DNA of 34,909 nucleotides from Mariprofundus sp. (GCA_027019785.1 JALUWF010000325.1:1-34909); one strand, 5' to 3'. Counted from the stretch's first letter, positions 17,778 to 28,567 are shown. Numbers and translations are program-made. Notes: generated by a model from the letters alone, not told the origin.

Positions 17778-19319
17778 ATGAAGCTCGATACCGCTGAAAT
17801 TAGTTCAATTATCAAAGAGCAGATCAAAGGCTTTGAAGCCAGTGCTGCAGATGCCAATGTTGGCCGAATTATATCTGTCGGTGATGGTGTTGCCAGCGTA
17901 CACGGTCTGTCCAGTGCCATGTCAGGTGAGATGCTGGAATTCACGCATGGCATTTTGGGCATGGTGTTGAATCTGGAAGAGGATAGCGTCGGCGCGGTCA
18001 TCTTCGGTGAGTGTACTGAATTGTCTGAAGGCGATGAAGTCAAATGCACAGGCAAGATTTTTGAAGTGCCGGTTGGCCCTGAACTGAAAGGTCGCGTGGT
18101 TAATTCACTGGGGCAGCCGATTGATGGCAAAGGTCCGATCAATGCAACTACGACTGATGCGGTGGAGAAAATTGCACCGGGTGTGATTGAGCGTAAATCG
18201 GTTGATCAACCGCTGCAGACAGGTATCAAGTCGATTGATTCGATGGTACCCGTCGGACGCGGCCAGCGCGAGCTGATTATCGGCGACCGCCAGACCGGTA
18301 AGACCGCCATTGCTATTGATACGATCATTAATCAGAAGGATACTGGGGTTACCTGCATCTACGTTGCAGTGGGCCAGAAAGCATCCACGGTGGCCAATGT
18401 GGTGCGCACGCTGAAAGAACATGGCGCGCTTGATAATACGATTATCGTTGCAGCTTCAGCCTCCGAGGCTGCTGCGCTGCAGTATATTGCGCCGTACGCC
18501 GGCTGCACCATGGGCGAATATTTTCGTGACCGTGGTGAAGATGCGCTGATTATTTATGATGACCTGACCAAACAGGCGTGGGCCTATCGTCAGGTTTCCC
18601 TGATTCTGCGTCGCCCTCCGGGCCGTGAAGCATATCCGGGCGATGTGTTCTATCTACATTCCCGTCTGCTTGAACGTGCATCACGTGTTGATGCATCCTA
18701 TGTCGAGAAATTCACCAATGGTGAAGTGACCGGCAAAACAGGTTCACTGACTGCCCTGCCGATTATTGAAACGCAGGAAGGCGATGTGTCTGCATTCGTG
18801 CCGACCAACGTGATCTCCATTACTGATGGCCAGATTTTTCTTGAGACCAGTCTGTTCAATGCCGGTCAACGCCCGGCCATCAATGCGGGTCTGTCCGTAT
18901 CCCGAGTGGGTGGAGCGGCGCAGACCAAAGCGATGAAGAAAGTTGGCGGCGGTTTGCGTCTGGATCTGGCCCAATATCGCGAACTGGCTGCATTTGCTCA
19001 GTTTGCATCCGATCTGGATGCCGCTACTCGTCAGCAGATTGAGCGAGGCAAGCGTGGTATGGAAATCCTCAAACAGGATGAGAATAGTCCACAGTCTGTG
19101 GCAGAAATGACGGCAGTGCTGTACGCTCTGAATAACGGTGATCTCGATGATATTGACGTGGACAAGGTTGTAGCGTTTGAAAAAGCATATCTGGCGTATC
19201 TGAAGTCAGACCACAGCGCATTGATGGATGGTCTGAATACCAGTCCAGCCTTGAATGAACAGGTTGAAGAAGGCTTTAAAACTGCCATTGCGGGCTTTAA
19301 GTCCACTGGCACATACTAA
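17778..19319 (+). CDS. atpA: ATP synthase F1 subunit alpha
   Basis: Subunit alpha forms the regulatory nucleotide-binding half of the F1 hexamer. The 513-aa length is the family norm. The P-loop GDRQTGKTA lies at about residues 169-177. The alpha signature [17 protein letters not shown] and the beta-facing Arg region [15 protein letters not shown] are present. GAGGAAA precedes the ATG. Confidence 0.97.
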   Translation: MKLDTAEISSIIKEQIKGFEASAADANVGRIISVGDGVASVHGLSSAMSGEMLEFTHGILGMVLNLEEDSVGAVIFGECTELSEGDEVKCTGKIFEVPVGPELKGRVVNSLGQPIDGKGPINATTTDAVEKIAPGVIERKSVDQPLQTGIKSIDSMVPVGRGQRELIIGDRQTGKTAIAIDTIINQKDTGVTCIYVAVGQKASTVANVVRTLKEHGALDNTIIVAASASEAAALQYIAPYAGCTMGEYFRDRGEDALIIYDDLTKQAWAYRQVSLILRRPPGREAYPGDVFYLHSRLLERASRVDASYVEKFTNGEVTGKTGSLTALPIIETQEGDVSAFVPTNVISITDGQIFLETSLFNAGQRPAINAGLSVSRVGGAAQTKAMKKVGGGLRLDLAQYRELAAFAQFASDLDAATRQQIERGKRGMEILKQDENSPQSVAEMTAVLYALNNGDLDDIDVDKVVAFEKAYLAYLKSDHSALMDGLNTSPALNEQVEEGFKTAIAGFKSTGTY

Positions 19320-19337
19320 GGCTAGAGGAAATTAGAT

Positions 19338-20189
19338 ATGGCTTCAGCCAAGGAAATTCGCAGCCAGATCAAGGCGATCCAGAACACTGGTAAAATCACC
19401 AATGCCATGCAGATGGTGGCGGCAGCGAAAATGCGCAAGGCACAGGATAGCGTGCTGGCCGCTCGCGCCTATGCCGAAGGTATTCGCCGCGTGGTCGGCC
19501 ATCTGATGAGCGCCCATCCTGAATACAAACACCCATTTCTGGTTGAACGTGAAACGGTTAAAAAAATTGGCGTGATTGTCGTCACTACGGACAAAGGGCT
19601 GTGTGGGGGCTTGAATACCAATGCTCTAAAGGTTGCGCTGGGTCTGATGAAAGAACAGGAAGCAGATATTGAGGTGTTCACCATAGGTCGACGTGCGGGC
19701 ATGTTTATGCGCCGTGTCGGCGCTACAGTTGCCGGCGTGGCCGAAAACGTACCGGACAGTCCTGAAATGGCAGATGTTCTTGGTCTGATTACGCTGGTGA
19801 TTGACAAGTATATTGCCGGCGAGGTGGATGCCGTTCATCTGGTCTATTCCGAATTCGTCAACACCATGACCCAGTCGCCAACGTCTATGCGACTGTTACC
19901 GTGTCCATTGCCGGAGCAGCAGAAGTCCGGTTATTGGGATTATTTGTATGAGCCGGAAGCAAAAGAAGTGCTTGAAGGCGTGTTGCGCCGTTACGTTGAA
20001 TCTATTGTTTACCATTCACTACTGGAAAACAAGGCATGCGAACAGTCCGCTCGCATGGTGGCGATGAAAGCCGCAACAGATAATGCCAAAGATATCGTTA
20101 AGGATCTTAGTATTACCTACAATAAAGCTCGTCAGGCTGCGATTACGCAAGAACTGGCTGAGATTTGCGCGGGTGCTTCAGCCGGTTAG
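19338..20189 (+). CDS. atpG: ATP synthase F1 subunit gamma
   Basis: Subunit gamma is the central rotor shaft. The 283-aa product begins MASAKEIRSQIKAIQNTGKI and ends with the helix TDNAKDIVKDLSITYNKARQ and AITQELAEI, the two ends that form the coiled coil inside F1. TDKGLCGGLN near residue 76 is the conserved family segment. A GAGGAAA site lies upstream. A hairpin overlapping its stop codon follows. Confidence 0.96.
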   Translation: MASAKEIRSQIKAIQNTGKITNAMQMVAAAKMRKAQDSVLAARAYAEGIRRVVGHLMSAHPEYKHPFLVERETVKKIGVIVVTTDKGLCGGLNTNALKVALGLMKEQEADIEVFTIGRRAGMFMRRVGATVAGVAENVPDSPEMADVLGLITLVIDKYIAGEVDAVHLVYSEFVNTMTQSPTSMRLLPCPLPEQQKSGYWDYLYEPEAKEVLEGVLRRYVESIVYHSLLENKACEQSARMVAMKAATDNAKDIVKDLSITYNKARQAAITQELAEICAGASAG

Positions 20190-20210
20190 CGCACATGGTT
20201 GCATCTGCGC
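20189..20210 (+). promoter_or_regulatory. Hairpin at the end of atpG, in the atpG-atpD gap
   Basis: GCGCA-C-ATG pairs with CAT-C-TGCGC around GTTG, giving eight pairs with a central C-C mismatch. The first base is the last base of the atpG stop. TTCTTTTT follows 6 nt later, so it could be a partial attenuator or an RNA-stability element affecting the gamma:beta ratio. It is not a full terminator by eye. Confidence 0.35.
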
Positions 20211-20277
20211 CTGATTCTTTTTGATCGTGCAGATAATGACGTAAGTGCTTTGTTTGTTATATGTTTAAGCAGTTTAG

Positions 20278-21689
<1,412 letters not shown>

Positions 21690-21690
<1 letters not shown>

Positions 21691-22103
21691 TGACTGCTAC
21701 GATGCAAGTATTGGTTGCCACAGTTGAACGTGAGGTTTATCGCGGCGAGGCCAGTTTTCTGGTCGCCCCCGGTGCTGCTGGCGAACTGGGTATTTTTCCC
21801 AAGCATACGCCATTGATCAGTTCACTGGCAGCTGGTGAACTGCGTATTACCAATGGCGATACTGTTGATGAAGTATTCGTTTCCGGCGGCTTTATGGAAG
21901 TTCAGCCGGACATGATTACCATCTTGTCCGATTCGGCTGAGCGGGCCGCTGATATTGATGAGGCGGCAGCTATGGAAGCGCAGCGCAGAGCCAAAGAAAT
22001 ACTCGATACCAAGCAGGGTGATGTGGATTATGCCCTGGCTGAGGCTGATCTTGCTATGACAACAGCGCGTCTAATGTGGTTGAAAAAGAAGAAGAAATCG
22101 TAA
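21690..22103 (+). CDS. atpC: ATP synthase F1 subunit epsilon
   Basis: Subunit epsilon couples the rotor to the c-ring and can inhibit ATP hydrolysis. The 137-aa product has the N-terminal beta sandwich (GAAGELGIFPKHTPLIS, about residues 27-43) and a C-terminal helical hairpin ending in a lysine-rich tail. The ATG overlaps the atpD stop (TAATG); an internal ATG four codons on is possible. A strong terminator follows. Confidence 0.95.
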
Positions 22104-22123
22104 TAACGCATGTGATGCGCTAT

Positions 22124-22154
22124 GAAAAAAAGGGCCGCATTGCGGCCCTTTTTT
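22124..22154 (+). terminator. Strong intrinsic terminator of the atp operon
   Basis: GGGCCGC (22132-22138) and GCGGCCC (22142-22148) form a perfect 7-bp GC stem with an ATT loop, flanked by a 7-A tract and a 6-T tract. It is symmetrical and could work in both directions. Confidence 0.93.
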
Positions 22155-22388
22155 GTTGCTTGTAATATTTGATGTTCAGGGTCGGTGCTGTTCAATAATC
22201 GCGCTGGCTGGTTTATCTGCTATAATGCACTGGATGTGCGGCTCAAGGTGAATGCTGCTTGCAGCAGAGAGGGTACTCTGGAGTATCTGTCGCGTATCTT
22301 TGTGGTGTTTGCACGACTGAAGTCGCGCCATCTTGGTTTTTGCGATGTGACGCCATAGCCTGAATCGTTATCATGAGGAGAGCAAAGC
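22155..22388 (+). promoter_or_regulatory. glmUS leader with extended -10 promoter
   Basis: TGCTATAAT at 22218-22226 is an extended -10 element with a perfect TATAAT; no good -35 lies 16-18 nt upstream. The 160-nt leader after it holds short hairpins: GCTGC-TT-GCAGC near 22252, GGTACTC with GAGTAT near 22271, and CGACT-GA-AGTCG near 22313. No glmS ribozyme core is recognisable, and glmS is in any case second in this pair. GAGGAGAG before glmU is its ribosome site. Confidence 0.5.
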
Positions 22389-23786
22389 ATGAGTAAACTT
22401 CATTATCCTGACCTGCAGGTATGCGTCTTGGCTGCGGGCAGAGGCAAACGGATGCGATCGAACCTGCCCAAGGTATTGCACAAGGTGCTGGGCAGGGCCA
22501 TGATCGATCATATTTTGCACACGGTCGAATCCCTCAGGCCTAAGGGCATTGCCGTGGTGACCGGGCATGCGTCCGAGATGGTGCGTGAACATGTCGGTCA
22601 GCCGGTGAATCTGGACTGGGTGATTCAGGATAAACAGTTGGGCACCGGTCATGCCGTCAAACAGTGCGAGCAGGTGATTCGCGATGTGCGCGATGTGTTG
22701 ATCGTATGCGGCGATACACCGCTGTTGCAAGCTGAGACATTGGCCAGACTGGTCGATGAACATCGGCAATGCGATTCGGATGTCACTGTGCTTACAGCAC
22801 AACCTGATAATCCGTTCGGCTATGGGCGCATCGTTCGTGATGCTGATGGCCATGTCAGTAGTATTGTCGAAGAGAAGGACGCTAGCGATGATCAGCGTCA
22901 GATCACTGAAGTGAGCAGTGGTATCTATTGCGTGCGCTATGAGGTGTTGTTTGATCTGTTGCATGCTATTGGCAATCGAAACGCTCAGAGTGAATATTAT
23001 CTGCCGGATATTGTGCCGCTGGCACTTGCTGCCGGTCAGTCTGTTGAAGCGGCACTGATGGATGATTCTGACGAAATGCTGGGCGTGAATGACCGTGTGC
23101 ACCTGGCCCATGTCGAGGATTTGATGCAGAAACGTATCATTGAGGAGTGGCAGCGACGCGGTGTCACGGTAGAGAAGCCGGATACGGTGCGCATTGAGGC
23201 CAGCGTCAAAATCGGCATTGATACGGTGATTCAGGCGGGTTGTTACCTGATCGGTGCTACTCAGGTGGGCGATGAGTGCCGTATCGGCCCCAATGCCGTA
23301 CTGGTGGATGCATGGCTGGATGACCGGGTGAATGTCTACGCCTTTAGTCATATTCATGGCGCTGCTGTGGGTTCTGATACGCTGGTGGGCCCGTATGCAC
23401 GTTTGCGTCCCGAAGCACGTTTGGATGAACATGTCCATGTCGGTAATTTTGTCGAGATCAAAAAATCCGTGGTGGGCGAGGGTAGCAAAGTCAATCACCT
23501 CACCTATATTGGTGATACCAATATAGGTGTTGGATGCAATATCGGCGCCGGCACCATTACCTGCAATTATGATGGCGCCAACAAATTCCTTACCGAGATT
23601 GGCGATAACGTATTTATTGGTTCCGATACCCAGTTGGTGGCGCCTGTTCGTGTTGGTGATGGCGCGACCATAGGCGCCGGTAGCACGATCACGCGTGATG
23701 TGGATGCGGGTGGCCTGACTCTGACTGAACGCAATGCGCAACAGCATGTTACTAACTGGAAGAGACCTGTGAAGGTTAAACGCTGA
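22389..23786 (+). CDS. glmU: Bifunctional UDP-GlcNAc pyrophosphorylase / GlcN-1-P acetyltransferase
   Basis: GlmU acetylates glucosamine-1-phosphate and then makes UDP-GlcNAc, the precursor of peptidoglycan and lipid A, in the cytoplasm. The 465-aa product has the N-terminal uridylyltransferase signature LAAGRGKRMRSNLPKVLHK from about residue 14, GTGHAVKQ, and a C-terminal left-handed beta helix of hexapeptide repeats with GAGTITCNYDGANK near the acetyltransferase site. Length is normal. It is followed with a one-base overlap by glmS, so both ends of the pathway are co-expressed. Confidence 0.96.
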   Translation: MSKLHYPDLQVCVLAAGRGKRMRSNLPKVLHKVLGRAMIDHILHTVESLRPKGIAVVTGHASEMVREHVGQPVNLDWVIQDKQLGTGHAVKQCEQVIRDVRDVLIVCGDTPLLQAETLARLVDEHRQCDSDVTVLTAQPDNPFGYGRIVRDADGHVSSIVEEKDASDDQRQITEVSSGIYCVRYEVLFDLLHAIGNRNAQSEYYLPDIVPLALAAGQSVEAALMDDSDEMLGVNDRVHLAHVEDLMQKRIIEEWQRRGVTVEKPDTVRIEASVKIGIDTVIQAGCYLIGATQVGDECRIGPNAVLVDAWLDDRVNVYAFSHIHGAAVGSDTLVGPYARLRPEARLDEHVHVGNFVEIKKSVVGEGSKVNHLTYIGDTNIGVGCNIGAGTITCNYDGANKFLTEIGDNVFIGSDTQLVAPVRVGDGATIGAGSTITRDVDAGGLTLTERNAQQHVTNWKRPVKVKR

Positions 23787-25606
23787 TGTGCGGTATCGTA
23801 GGAGCCATTGCACATAGAGACGTGATTCCTCTGCTGCTTACGGGGCTGCAGCGACTTGAATATCGGGGCTACGATTCCGCCGGTGTTGCTGTCAGGAGTG
23901 CCGACGGCGCATTGAGACGATTCCGGTCGCTGGGTAAGGTCGCGGCGCTCAAGGGACTGGTCGAACAGTCCGATGTGACTGGTGAACTGGGTATCGCCCA
24001 TACCCGCTGGGCGACACATGGTGTGCCTGCCGAACGCAATGCACATCCCCATGTCAGCGGTGTGCGCGTGGCGGTAGTACACAATGGTATCATTGAGAAC
24101 CACGTTGCCTTGCGCGATCAGTTGATTGCCAAAGGTTATGTGTTTACATCCGAAACGGATACCGAAGTCATTGCACACTTGATGGCCGATAAACTGGAAT
24201 CCGGCGTGGATCTGTTGACGGCTGTGGTGGAAGCAGCCGCTGAACTGGATGGTGCCTACGCGTTGGCGGCGGCCAGTCCGGAAGACGCGAATCGGATTAT
24301 TGTGACCCGGGCGGGCAGTCCGCTGGTCATCGGGATCGGCGAGGGTGAGAATTTCATTGCATCGGATGTGACTGCGCTATTATCGGAAACCAGCCGGTTT
24401 GTTTTTCTGGAGGAAGGCGATGTCGCTGAAGTTCGACGTGACGGCATCACGATATTTGATGCGCAGGGAGCCACGGTGGAACGCCCGCTTAAGGTCTCCC
24501 GACTGGCTGGAGGCAGTATCGAAAAGGGGCCATACGCTCATTATATGCTCAAGGAGATCTATGAGCAGCCGGGTGTGATTGCCGAAACGCTGGAAGGGCG
24601 AATCCATCATGGTCGCCTGCTAGAAGCCAGTTTTGGACACGAAACATCCGCATTGCTGGATCGTACCCGGCATGTACAGATTATCGCCTGCGGCACCAGT
24701 TATCATGCTGGCCTGGTGGCGCGTTACTGGCTGGAAGAGATTGGCATTCCCTGCAGTGTCGAAGTGGCCAGTGAATATAGATATCGCCGTGTTGTAGTGC
24801 CCGAAGGTTCACTGCTGTTGACTATTTCACAATCGGGCGAAACAGCGGATACGCTGGCGGCCCTGCGAGGCAGCAAGGGATATATTGGCAGTTTAACCGT
24901 CTGTAATGTTCCAGAGAGTTCGTTGGTGCGCGAATCCGATGTCTGTTTTATGACCCGTGCAGGCACCGAGATCGGTGTGGCATCGACCAAGGCGTTTACC
25001 ACGCAACTGGTGGCGCTGCGACTGTTGATGATCGCCCTGGCTCGCCGCAAGGGGCTGACGGTTGCACAGGAAGCGGCGATGGTGAATGAGTTGCATGGCC
25101 TGCCGCGTCAGGTGGAGGTGGTGCTCAATCTGGATGATGCTATTCAAATCATGGCTGAGCATTTTTCAGACAAGCAGAACGCCCTGTTTCTCGGTCGCGG
25201 CCCGTTCTATCCGGTGGCCATGGAAGGGGCGCTGAAACTAAAGGAGATATCCTATATTCACGCCGAGGCTTATCCGGCCGGCGAATTGAAACACGGCCCG
25301 CTGGCACTGGTGGACGAGAGCATGCCGGTGGTTTGCGCTCTGCCCGATGACCCACTGCTGGAAAAAGTGCTATCCAACCTACAGGAAGTCCGAGCTCGCG
25401 GCGGCGAACTGTTTCTGTTCTCCGACCAGAAAATCAAGATCCAGCTGGATCGTTTCCAGAGCTTGACCCTGTCTGACATTTTTCCCGGCACAGCGCCGAT
25501 TGTTTACAGTATTCCGATGCAATTGCTGGCCTATCATGTTGCTGTCATCAAGGGCACCGATGTCGATCAACCGCGCAACCTGGCAAAATCCGTGACGGTA
25601 GAATAA
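23786..25606 (+). CDS. glmS: Glucosamine-6-phosphate synthase, isomerising
   Basis: GlmS makes glucosamine-6-phosphate from fructose-6-phosphate and glutamine, the first committed step to UDP-GlcNAc. The 606-aa product has the N-terminal nucleophile C2 (MCGIVGAI), the glutaminase segments HTRWATHG and NGIIEN, then two SIS sugar-isomerase domains (CGTSYHAGL and SQSGETADTL; EGALKLKEISYIHAEAYPAG). It ends with the family C-terminus DQPRNLAKSVTVE, which closes the ammonia channel. The start overlaps the glmU stop. Confidence 0.97.
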   Translation: MCGIVGAIAHRDVIPLLLTGLQRLEYRGYDSAGVAVRSADGALRRFRSLGKVAALKGLVEQSDVTGELGIAHTRWATHGVPAERNAHPHVSGVRVAVVHNGIIENHVALRDQLIAKGYVFTSETDTEVIAHLMADKLESGVDLLTAVVEAAAELDGAYALAAASPEDANRIIVTRAGSPLVIGIGEGENFIASDVTALLSETSRFVFLEEGDVAEVRRDGITIFDAQGATVERPLKVSRLAGGSIEKGPYAHYMLKEIYEQPGVIAETLEGRIHHGRLLEASFGHETSALLDRTRHVQIIACGTSYHAGLVARYWLEEIGIPCSVEVASEYRYRRVVVPEGSLLLTISQSGETADTLAALRGSKGYIGSLTVCNVPESSLVRESDVCFMTRAGTEIGVASTKAFTTQLVALRLLMIALARRKGLTVAQEAAMVNELHGLPRQVEVVLNLDDAIQIMAEHFSDKQNALFLGRGPFYPVAMEGALKLKEISYIHAEAYPAGELKHGPLALVDESMPVVCALPDDPLLEKVLSNLQEVRARGGELFLFSDQKIKIQLDRFQSLTLSDIFPGTAPIVYSIPMQLLAYHVAVIKGTDVDQPRNLAKSVTVE

Positions 25607-25669
25607 ATCCAAAGCTACGTTGAACCTTTGAAGGTTGAAAATAGCGGGATGATAGAAAAGGAGCGTAGT

Positions 25670-26224
25670 ATGGCGAACCCCAGATCAATGGCGTGGTTCA
25701 GTGGCTTGGTTTATGGATCAATTTTCGCTGTAGTGGGATATTTTATAGTAGCCCACCTTGCCATGGCACCTTACCACCTGGGCCAAGCCAGTAAATCATG
25801 GCCCACAGTTCAAGGCAAAGTCATTCATTCCGCAATGGCGAGCAGCACGTCATCCCAAGGAAAAACCACATATTCTGCGGATATTCAATTTACCTACCGG
25901 GTGGATAGCCGAGATTATAAATCGAGCCAGATAGGTGTCGAGCCGGGTCCGGGCGCGTCGTCCAGTTCCGATCCCTCTGACGCCTCCGAAACTGTGGCTC
26001 GCTATCCCGTGGGGAAGAATGTTACCGTTTATTACAAATCGTCCAAACCCATTCTGGGCGTATTGCAGCCCGGTGTATCGAACATGACGTGGTGGCTATT
26101 AGGCGCCGGCGGCTTCTTTATATTCATCGGTGCATGCTTTGTGCTGACGGGCATTACCCGTACGTTTTTTGGTGTTGGAATGTTAGGTATGCTGACGTTT
26201 GCATGGCTAAGAAAAAATAATTGA
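25670..26224 (+). CDS. DUF3592-like membrane protein
   Basis: The 184-aa product has an N-terminal helix (about residues 11-32), an extracytoplasmic domain of roughly 100 residues beginning SWPTVQGKVIHS, and two C-terminal helices (about 130-150 and 153-176). A W-x-x-V-x-G-x-V start, a YSADIQFTYRV strand and a late GKNVTVYYKSSKP strand ahead of paired helices fit the DUF3592 pattern. The function of that family is unknown to me. A Ser-rich linker (ASSSSDPSDAS) is unusual. ATG 25670 follows AAAGGAG; a longer frame from 25628 lacks support. Confidence 0.7.
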   Translation: MANPRSMAWFSGLVYGSIFAVVGYFIVAHLAMAPYHLGQASKSWPTVQGKVIHSAMASSTSSQGKTTYSADIQFTYRVDSRDYKSSQIGVEPGPGASSSSDPSDASETVARYPVGKNVTVYYKSSKPILGVLQPGVSNMTWWLLGAGGFFIFIGACFVLTGITRTFFGVGMLGMLTFAWLRKNN

Positions 26225-26230
26225 GTGTGC

Positions 26231-26245
26231 GGCCAGCACCTGGCC
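26231..26245. terminator. Hairpin between convergent genes
   Basis: GGCCAG-CAC-CTGGCC is a perfect 6-bp stem seven bases after the DUF3592-like gene, facing the end of the convergent lipoprotein gene. There is no T-tract on either side, so it would be a non-canonical terminator or a 3' stabiliser. Confidence 0.3.
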
Positions 26246-26292
26246 TGGATAGGCTGTCGCATCAGGGTAATCGCATTAAACAGACTTGGGCG

Positions 26293-26673
26293 TTATTTTT
26301 CCGAGCGGTGAAAGTTGAGTTTTTTATCTTTAGTGTCGTTATGGAACACCAGTTGCAATGCATGACTATCTTTGCTGAGTGCAACATCGACGGGGCCATT
26401 CCAGCGGTCGCCGACGCCAAAACCGATATTGCCATTTTTGAAGGCTTCGAGTGACGACACCAGGCGCAATGGCGGGTGCTCATCGGGCATCGTGAGTTTG
26501 ACAGATTCATCGGCATAAAAGCGGACGGTAGTCTGGCCATCATTCTGTTGCCATATACCTTTCAATTGACTTATTTTACTGGCAGAAACTGGCTGGCTTG
26601 AATCCATACATGCGCTTAATATGAGTAGCAGAACCAAGGCTGTTATGCGGCTGATCAGGGGTGATAATTTCAT
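26293..26673 (-). CDS. Small predicted lipoprotein, unknown function
   Basis: On the reverse strand a 126-aa product begins with a lipoprotein signal: MKLSPLISR, a hydrophobic run and lipobox LSAC with C22. The mature part of about 105 residues is polar and beta-rich (GIWQQNDGQTTVRFYADESV and GDRWNGPVDVALS), resembling small lipocalin-like or copper-resistance-type lipoproteins only in general layout; I recognise no family. A start 32 codons upstream is in frame but spoils the signal peptide. The ribosome site is weak. It is the only clear reverse gene of the first 29 kb. Confidence 0.6.
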   Translation of the reverse strand: MKLSPLISRITALVLLLILSACMDSSQPVSASKISQLKGIWQQNDGQTTVRFYADESVKLTMPDEHPPLRLVSSLEAFKNGNIGFGVGDRWNGPVDVALSKDSHALQLVFHNDTKDKKLNFHRSEK

Positions 26674-26802
26674 GTTGTCAGACTCGTTTCTGCTTGTATT
26701 TTCGGAACGTGTTTTCAATGTATAAAAAGCAGCGGAATGTGTGCCGATATATGAATAGTCCGGCTTCACAACTCTCCGGTGGCCGTGACTCTAAAGGGTG
26801 CA

Positions 26803-26831
26803 TTGTTGATGACAAGCCCCTGCTCTATAAA
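26803..26831 (+). promoter_or_regulatory. Candidate promoter for the cytochrome cassette
   Basis: TTGTTG at 26803-26808 and TATAAA at 26826-26831 are 17 nt apart, a good sigma-70 match. The predicted start lies about 30 nt before the cytochrome c gene, in the gap between it and the divergent lipoprotein gene. Confidence 0.5.
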
Positions 26832-26869
26832 AACCTTGCCCTTGATGCTTGACTTCTCATAATGCGGCC

Positions 26870-27496
26870 ATGTCCAGTCAATCTACCTCCAATCAAAAAT
26901 CCCCGGTAAAAAGCGGCGAGCGCGTTATCTTTATTGTGACGACCATTTTTATAATCCTTGCAGTTATCGCCTTTGGCGGTATGGAATATGTCCGGCACCA
27001 TTCCGCCAAGCCCATGTTCTCCATTACGACAAACTATCAGTTCAGTCCTGAGGCCAAGCGAGGCATGGATCTGTTTTTTCGCAAGGGCAGTTGTACAGAT
27101 TGCCATCGCGCCCTGAACAGCGGCACCAATATGGGGCCTGGCACCGATCTGGACGGCGAAGGAACCAAGCGCGGCATGGCGTGGATCTATAATTTCCTGC
27201 GCAGGCCGGAGCAGACATACAACGGCCAAACGCTGGATCACGGTCCGGGCAAGGCAGCGGCTTTTGTATCTGACTGGAAGGCAAAGGATTTGCACGCTAT
27301 TGCCGCCTTTCTTACTGCCTTACAGGCCAAAAGTGGCTCCAGTGTATCTCCGGTTCCGCCCTCCGAGCGATCCCCTTTTGTTGATTCGATGGTCAAAAAG
27401 TTTGCACCGGAAAGCTGGAAAACGGGAAAATATAAAGATATGAGAGATGACTCACGCGTGTCCAGGAAATCAGACCAACCGCAGGAGAAGCAATAA
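26870..27496 (+). CDS. Membrane-anchored monohaem cytochrome c
   Basis: The 208-aa product has an N-terminal anchor helix (about residues 18-38) and a periplasmic domain with one haem c site, C75-T-D-C78-H79, followed by GPGTDLDGEGTKRG and WIYNFLRRP, a pattern common in NorC- and CcoO-like c-type cytochromes. The usual distal Met-Pro is not obvious; H at DHGPGK lies in that area, so the sixth ligand is unclear. The charged 45-residue tail is low-complexity. ATG 26870 has no clear ribosome site, and TTG 26849 is an alternative. It overlaps the next gene as TAATG, so the pair is probably co-translated. Confidence 0.85.
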   Translation: MSSQSTSNQKSPVKSGERVIFIVTTIFIILAVIAFGGMEYVRHHSAKPMFSITTNYQFSPEAKRGMDLFFRKGSCTDCHRALNSGTNMGPGTDLDGEGTKRGMAWIYNFLRRPEQTYNGQTLDHGPGKAAAFVSDWKAKDLHAIAAFLTALQAKSGSSVSPVPPSERSPFVDSMVKKFAPESWKTGKYKDMRDDSRVSRKSDQPQEKQ

Positions 27497-28005
27497 TGAG
27501 TGGTCCAGCATGGGAGACTGACAAGGAGTTTATTCGCTACACGCTATGGTTTGTGTTCGCTTGCGTTATCTACAGTTTGATTGGATTCTCATGGGGTGCA
27601 CTGATGGGCGGCATCGCCGATTTTCGTCACTTTGTGGATCAACGTATGTTCGGCAAGCTGATTGTACGCGCCCACACCCATATTAATCTGCTGGGCTGGG
27701 TTGAGATGGCTATTTTTGCTGCGATCTATTATATCATTCCACGGCTGGTTCAGCGTCCGATTTACAGTGTAAAGCTGGTAAAAATTCATTTCTGGACGCA
27801 CAACCTCGGCCTGATCGGTATGGTGGTGTTTTTTACCATGGCGGGCGTGATCGGCGGCAATGCCAGCATGCATATTCCCCCCAATGAAGTGGAGGCGATG
27901 GTGCATCCGTGGCTGGCTCTGGTGGGCATTTTTGGCAGTATTGTGCTGCTGGCCAACTGTATCTGGGCCTACAATATTTTCCGTACGGTGCGGGGCTGGA
28001 ATTGA
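27496..28005 (+). CDS. Short haem-copper oxidase subunit I-like membrane protein
   Basis: The 169-aa product has four helices (about residues 14-37, 55-82, 98-121 and 138-160). RAHTHINLLGWVEMAIFAAI at 58-77 resembles the haem-binding helix of CcoN/NorB and NnrS-type proteins, with H60 and H62. Further histidines are H98, H102, H126 and H137. It is about one third of a normal subunit I and lacks the adjacent His pair of the copper-B site, so it cannot be a complete oxidase. With the cytochrome c in front it may form a two-subunit haem b/c quinol or electron-transfer complex. That is inference. Confidence 0.75.
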   Translation: MSGPAWETDKEFIRYTLWFVFACVIYSLIGFSWGALMGGIADFRHFVDQRMFGKLIVRAHTHINLLGWVEMAIFAAIYYIIPRLVQRPIYSVKLVKIHFWTHNLGLIGMVVFFTMAGVIGGNASMHIPPNEVEAMVHPWLALVGIFGSIVLLANCIWAYNIFRTVRGWN

Positions 28006-28565
28006 AAGCCTTGCAACGGCAATTCGTTTTAACGTGCAGTATCTTCATCGGGGTCTTTTTACTGGCCGGATGTGATCAGTTTATGATGGGCAGTGGCACT
28101 ATCCACCGTGGTCAAAAAGCGCCCGCTGTGCATACCAAGAAACTGGCCGATGTGGATGGTGATATGGGCAAGATCACCAGTTATCATTTTCCTATTCCGG
28201 GCATGTATCGTTATTCCGAAGATGAAGCGCTCAAGCTCAAGAAGCCGGTCGTGCTCGAGTTTGCTACGCCGGCACACTGCACACAGTGCGACAAGCAACT
28301 ACAACTGCTCAAGATGCTTATGCGCAAGTATGGTGACAAAATTGTTGTTGTACATTTTGATGAATATTATAATCCTGAAGCATACCGCGCCTTCAAGGTG
28401 CGCGGAGAGCCGTGGACAGTATTGCTGGATCGTTGGGGCACTGTGCGCCGCCTATACCCAGGCCGCACCCTGCGTGGAGAGCTTGATCCCGAGTTGGAGC
28501 AACTGGTGGCAGAAAAAACACCACCGGTCAAACCAGCTGTTGACGGCAAGGGTACAGGGCAATAA
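28002..28565 (+). CDS. Thioredoxin-fold lipoprotein
   Basis: With TTG 28002 as start, overlapping the previous stop as TTGA, the 187-aa product begins MKALQRQFVL and has a lipobox LLAGC with C24. The periplasmic part has KPVVLEFATPAHCTQC with the redox pair C93 and C96, then YGDKIVVVHFDEY and GEPWTVLLDRWGTVRR, a thioredoxin-like core. Such proteins reduce haem-binding or copper-binding cysteines during cytochrome and oxidase assembly. The partner here is inferred from neighbours. The start is uncertain because the ribosome site is weak. A Pro-rich tail follows. Confidence 0.75.
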   Translation: MKALQRQFVLTCSIFIGVFLLAGCDQFMMGSGTIHRGQKAPAVHTKKLADVDGDMGKITSYHFPIPGMYRYSEDEALKLKKPVVLEFATPAHCTQCDKQLQLLKMLMRKYGDKIVVVHFDEYYNPEAYRAFKVRGEPWTVLLDRWGTVRRLYPGRTLRGELDPELEQLVAEKTPPVKPAVDGKGTGQ

Positions 28566-28567
28566 TT

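Noticed and set aside
22227-22388. glmS ribozyme-like leader
   Set aside because: No recognisable glmS ribozyme core, and glmU, not glmS, is the next gene.
22371-23813. 480-codon reverse frame under glmU
   Set aside because: Long but antisense to a certain glmU, same mirror-frame composition, no start signal.
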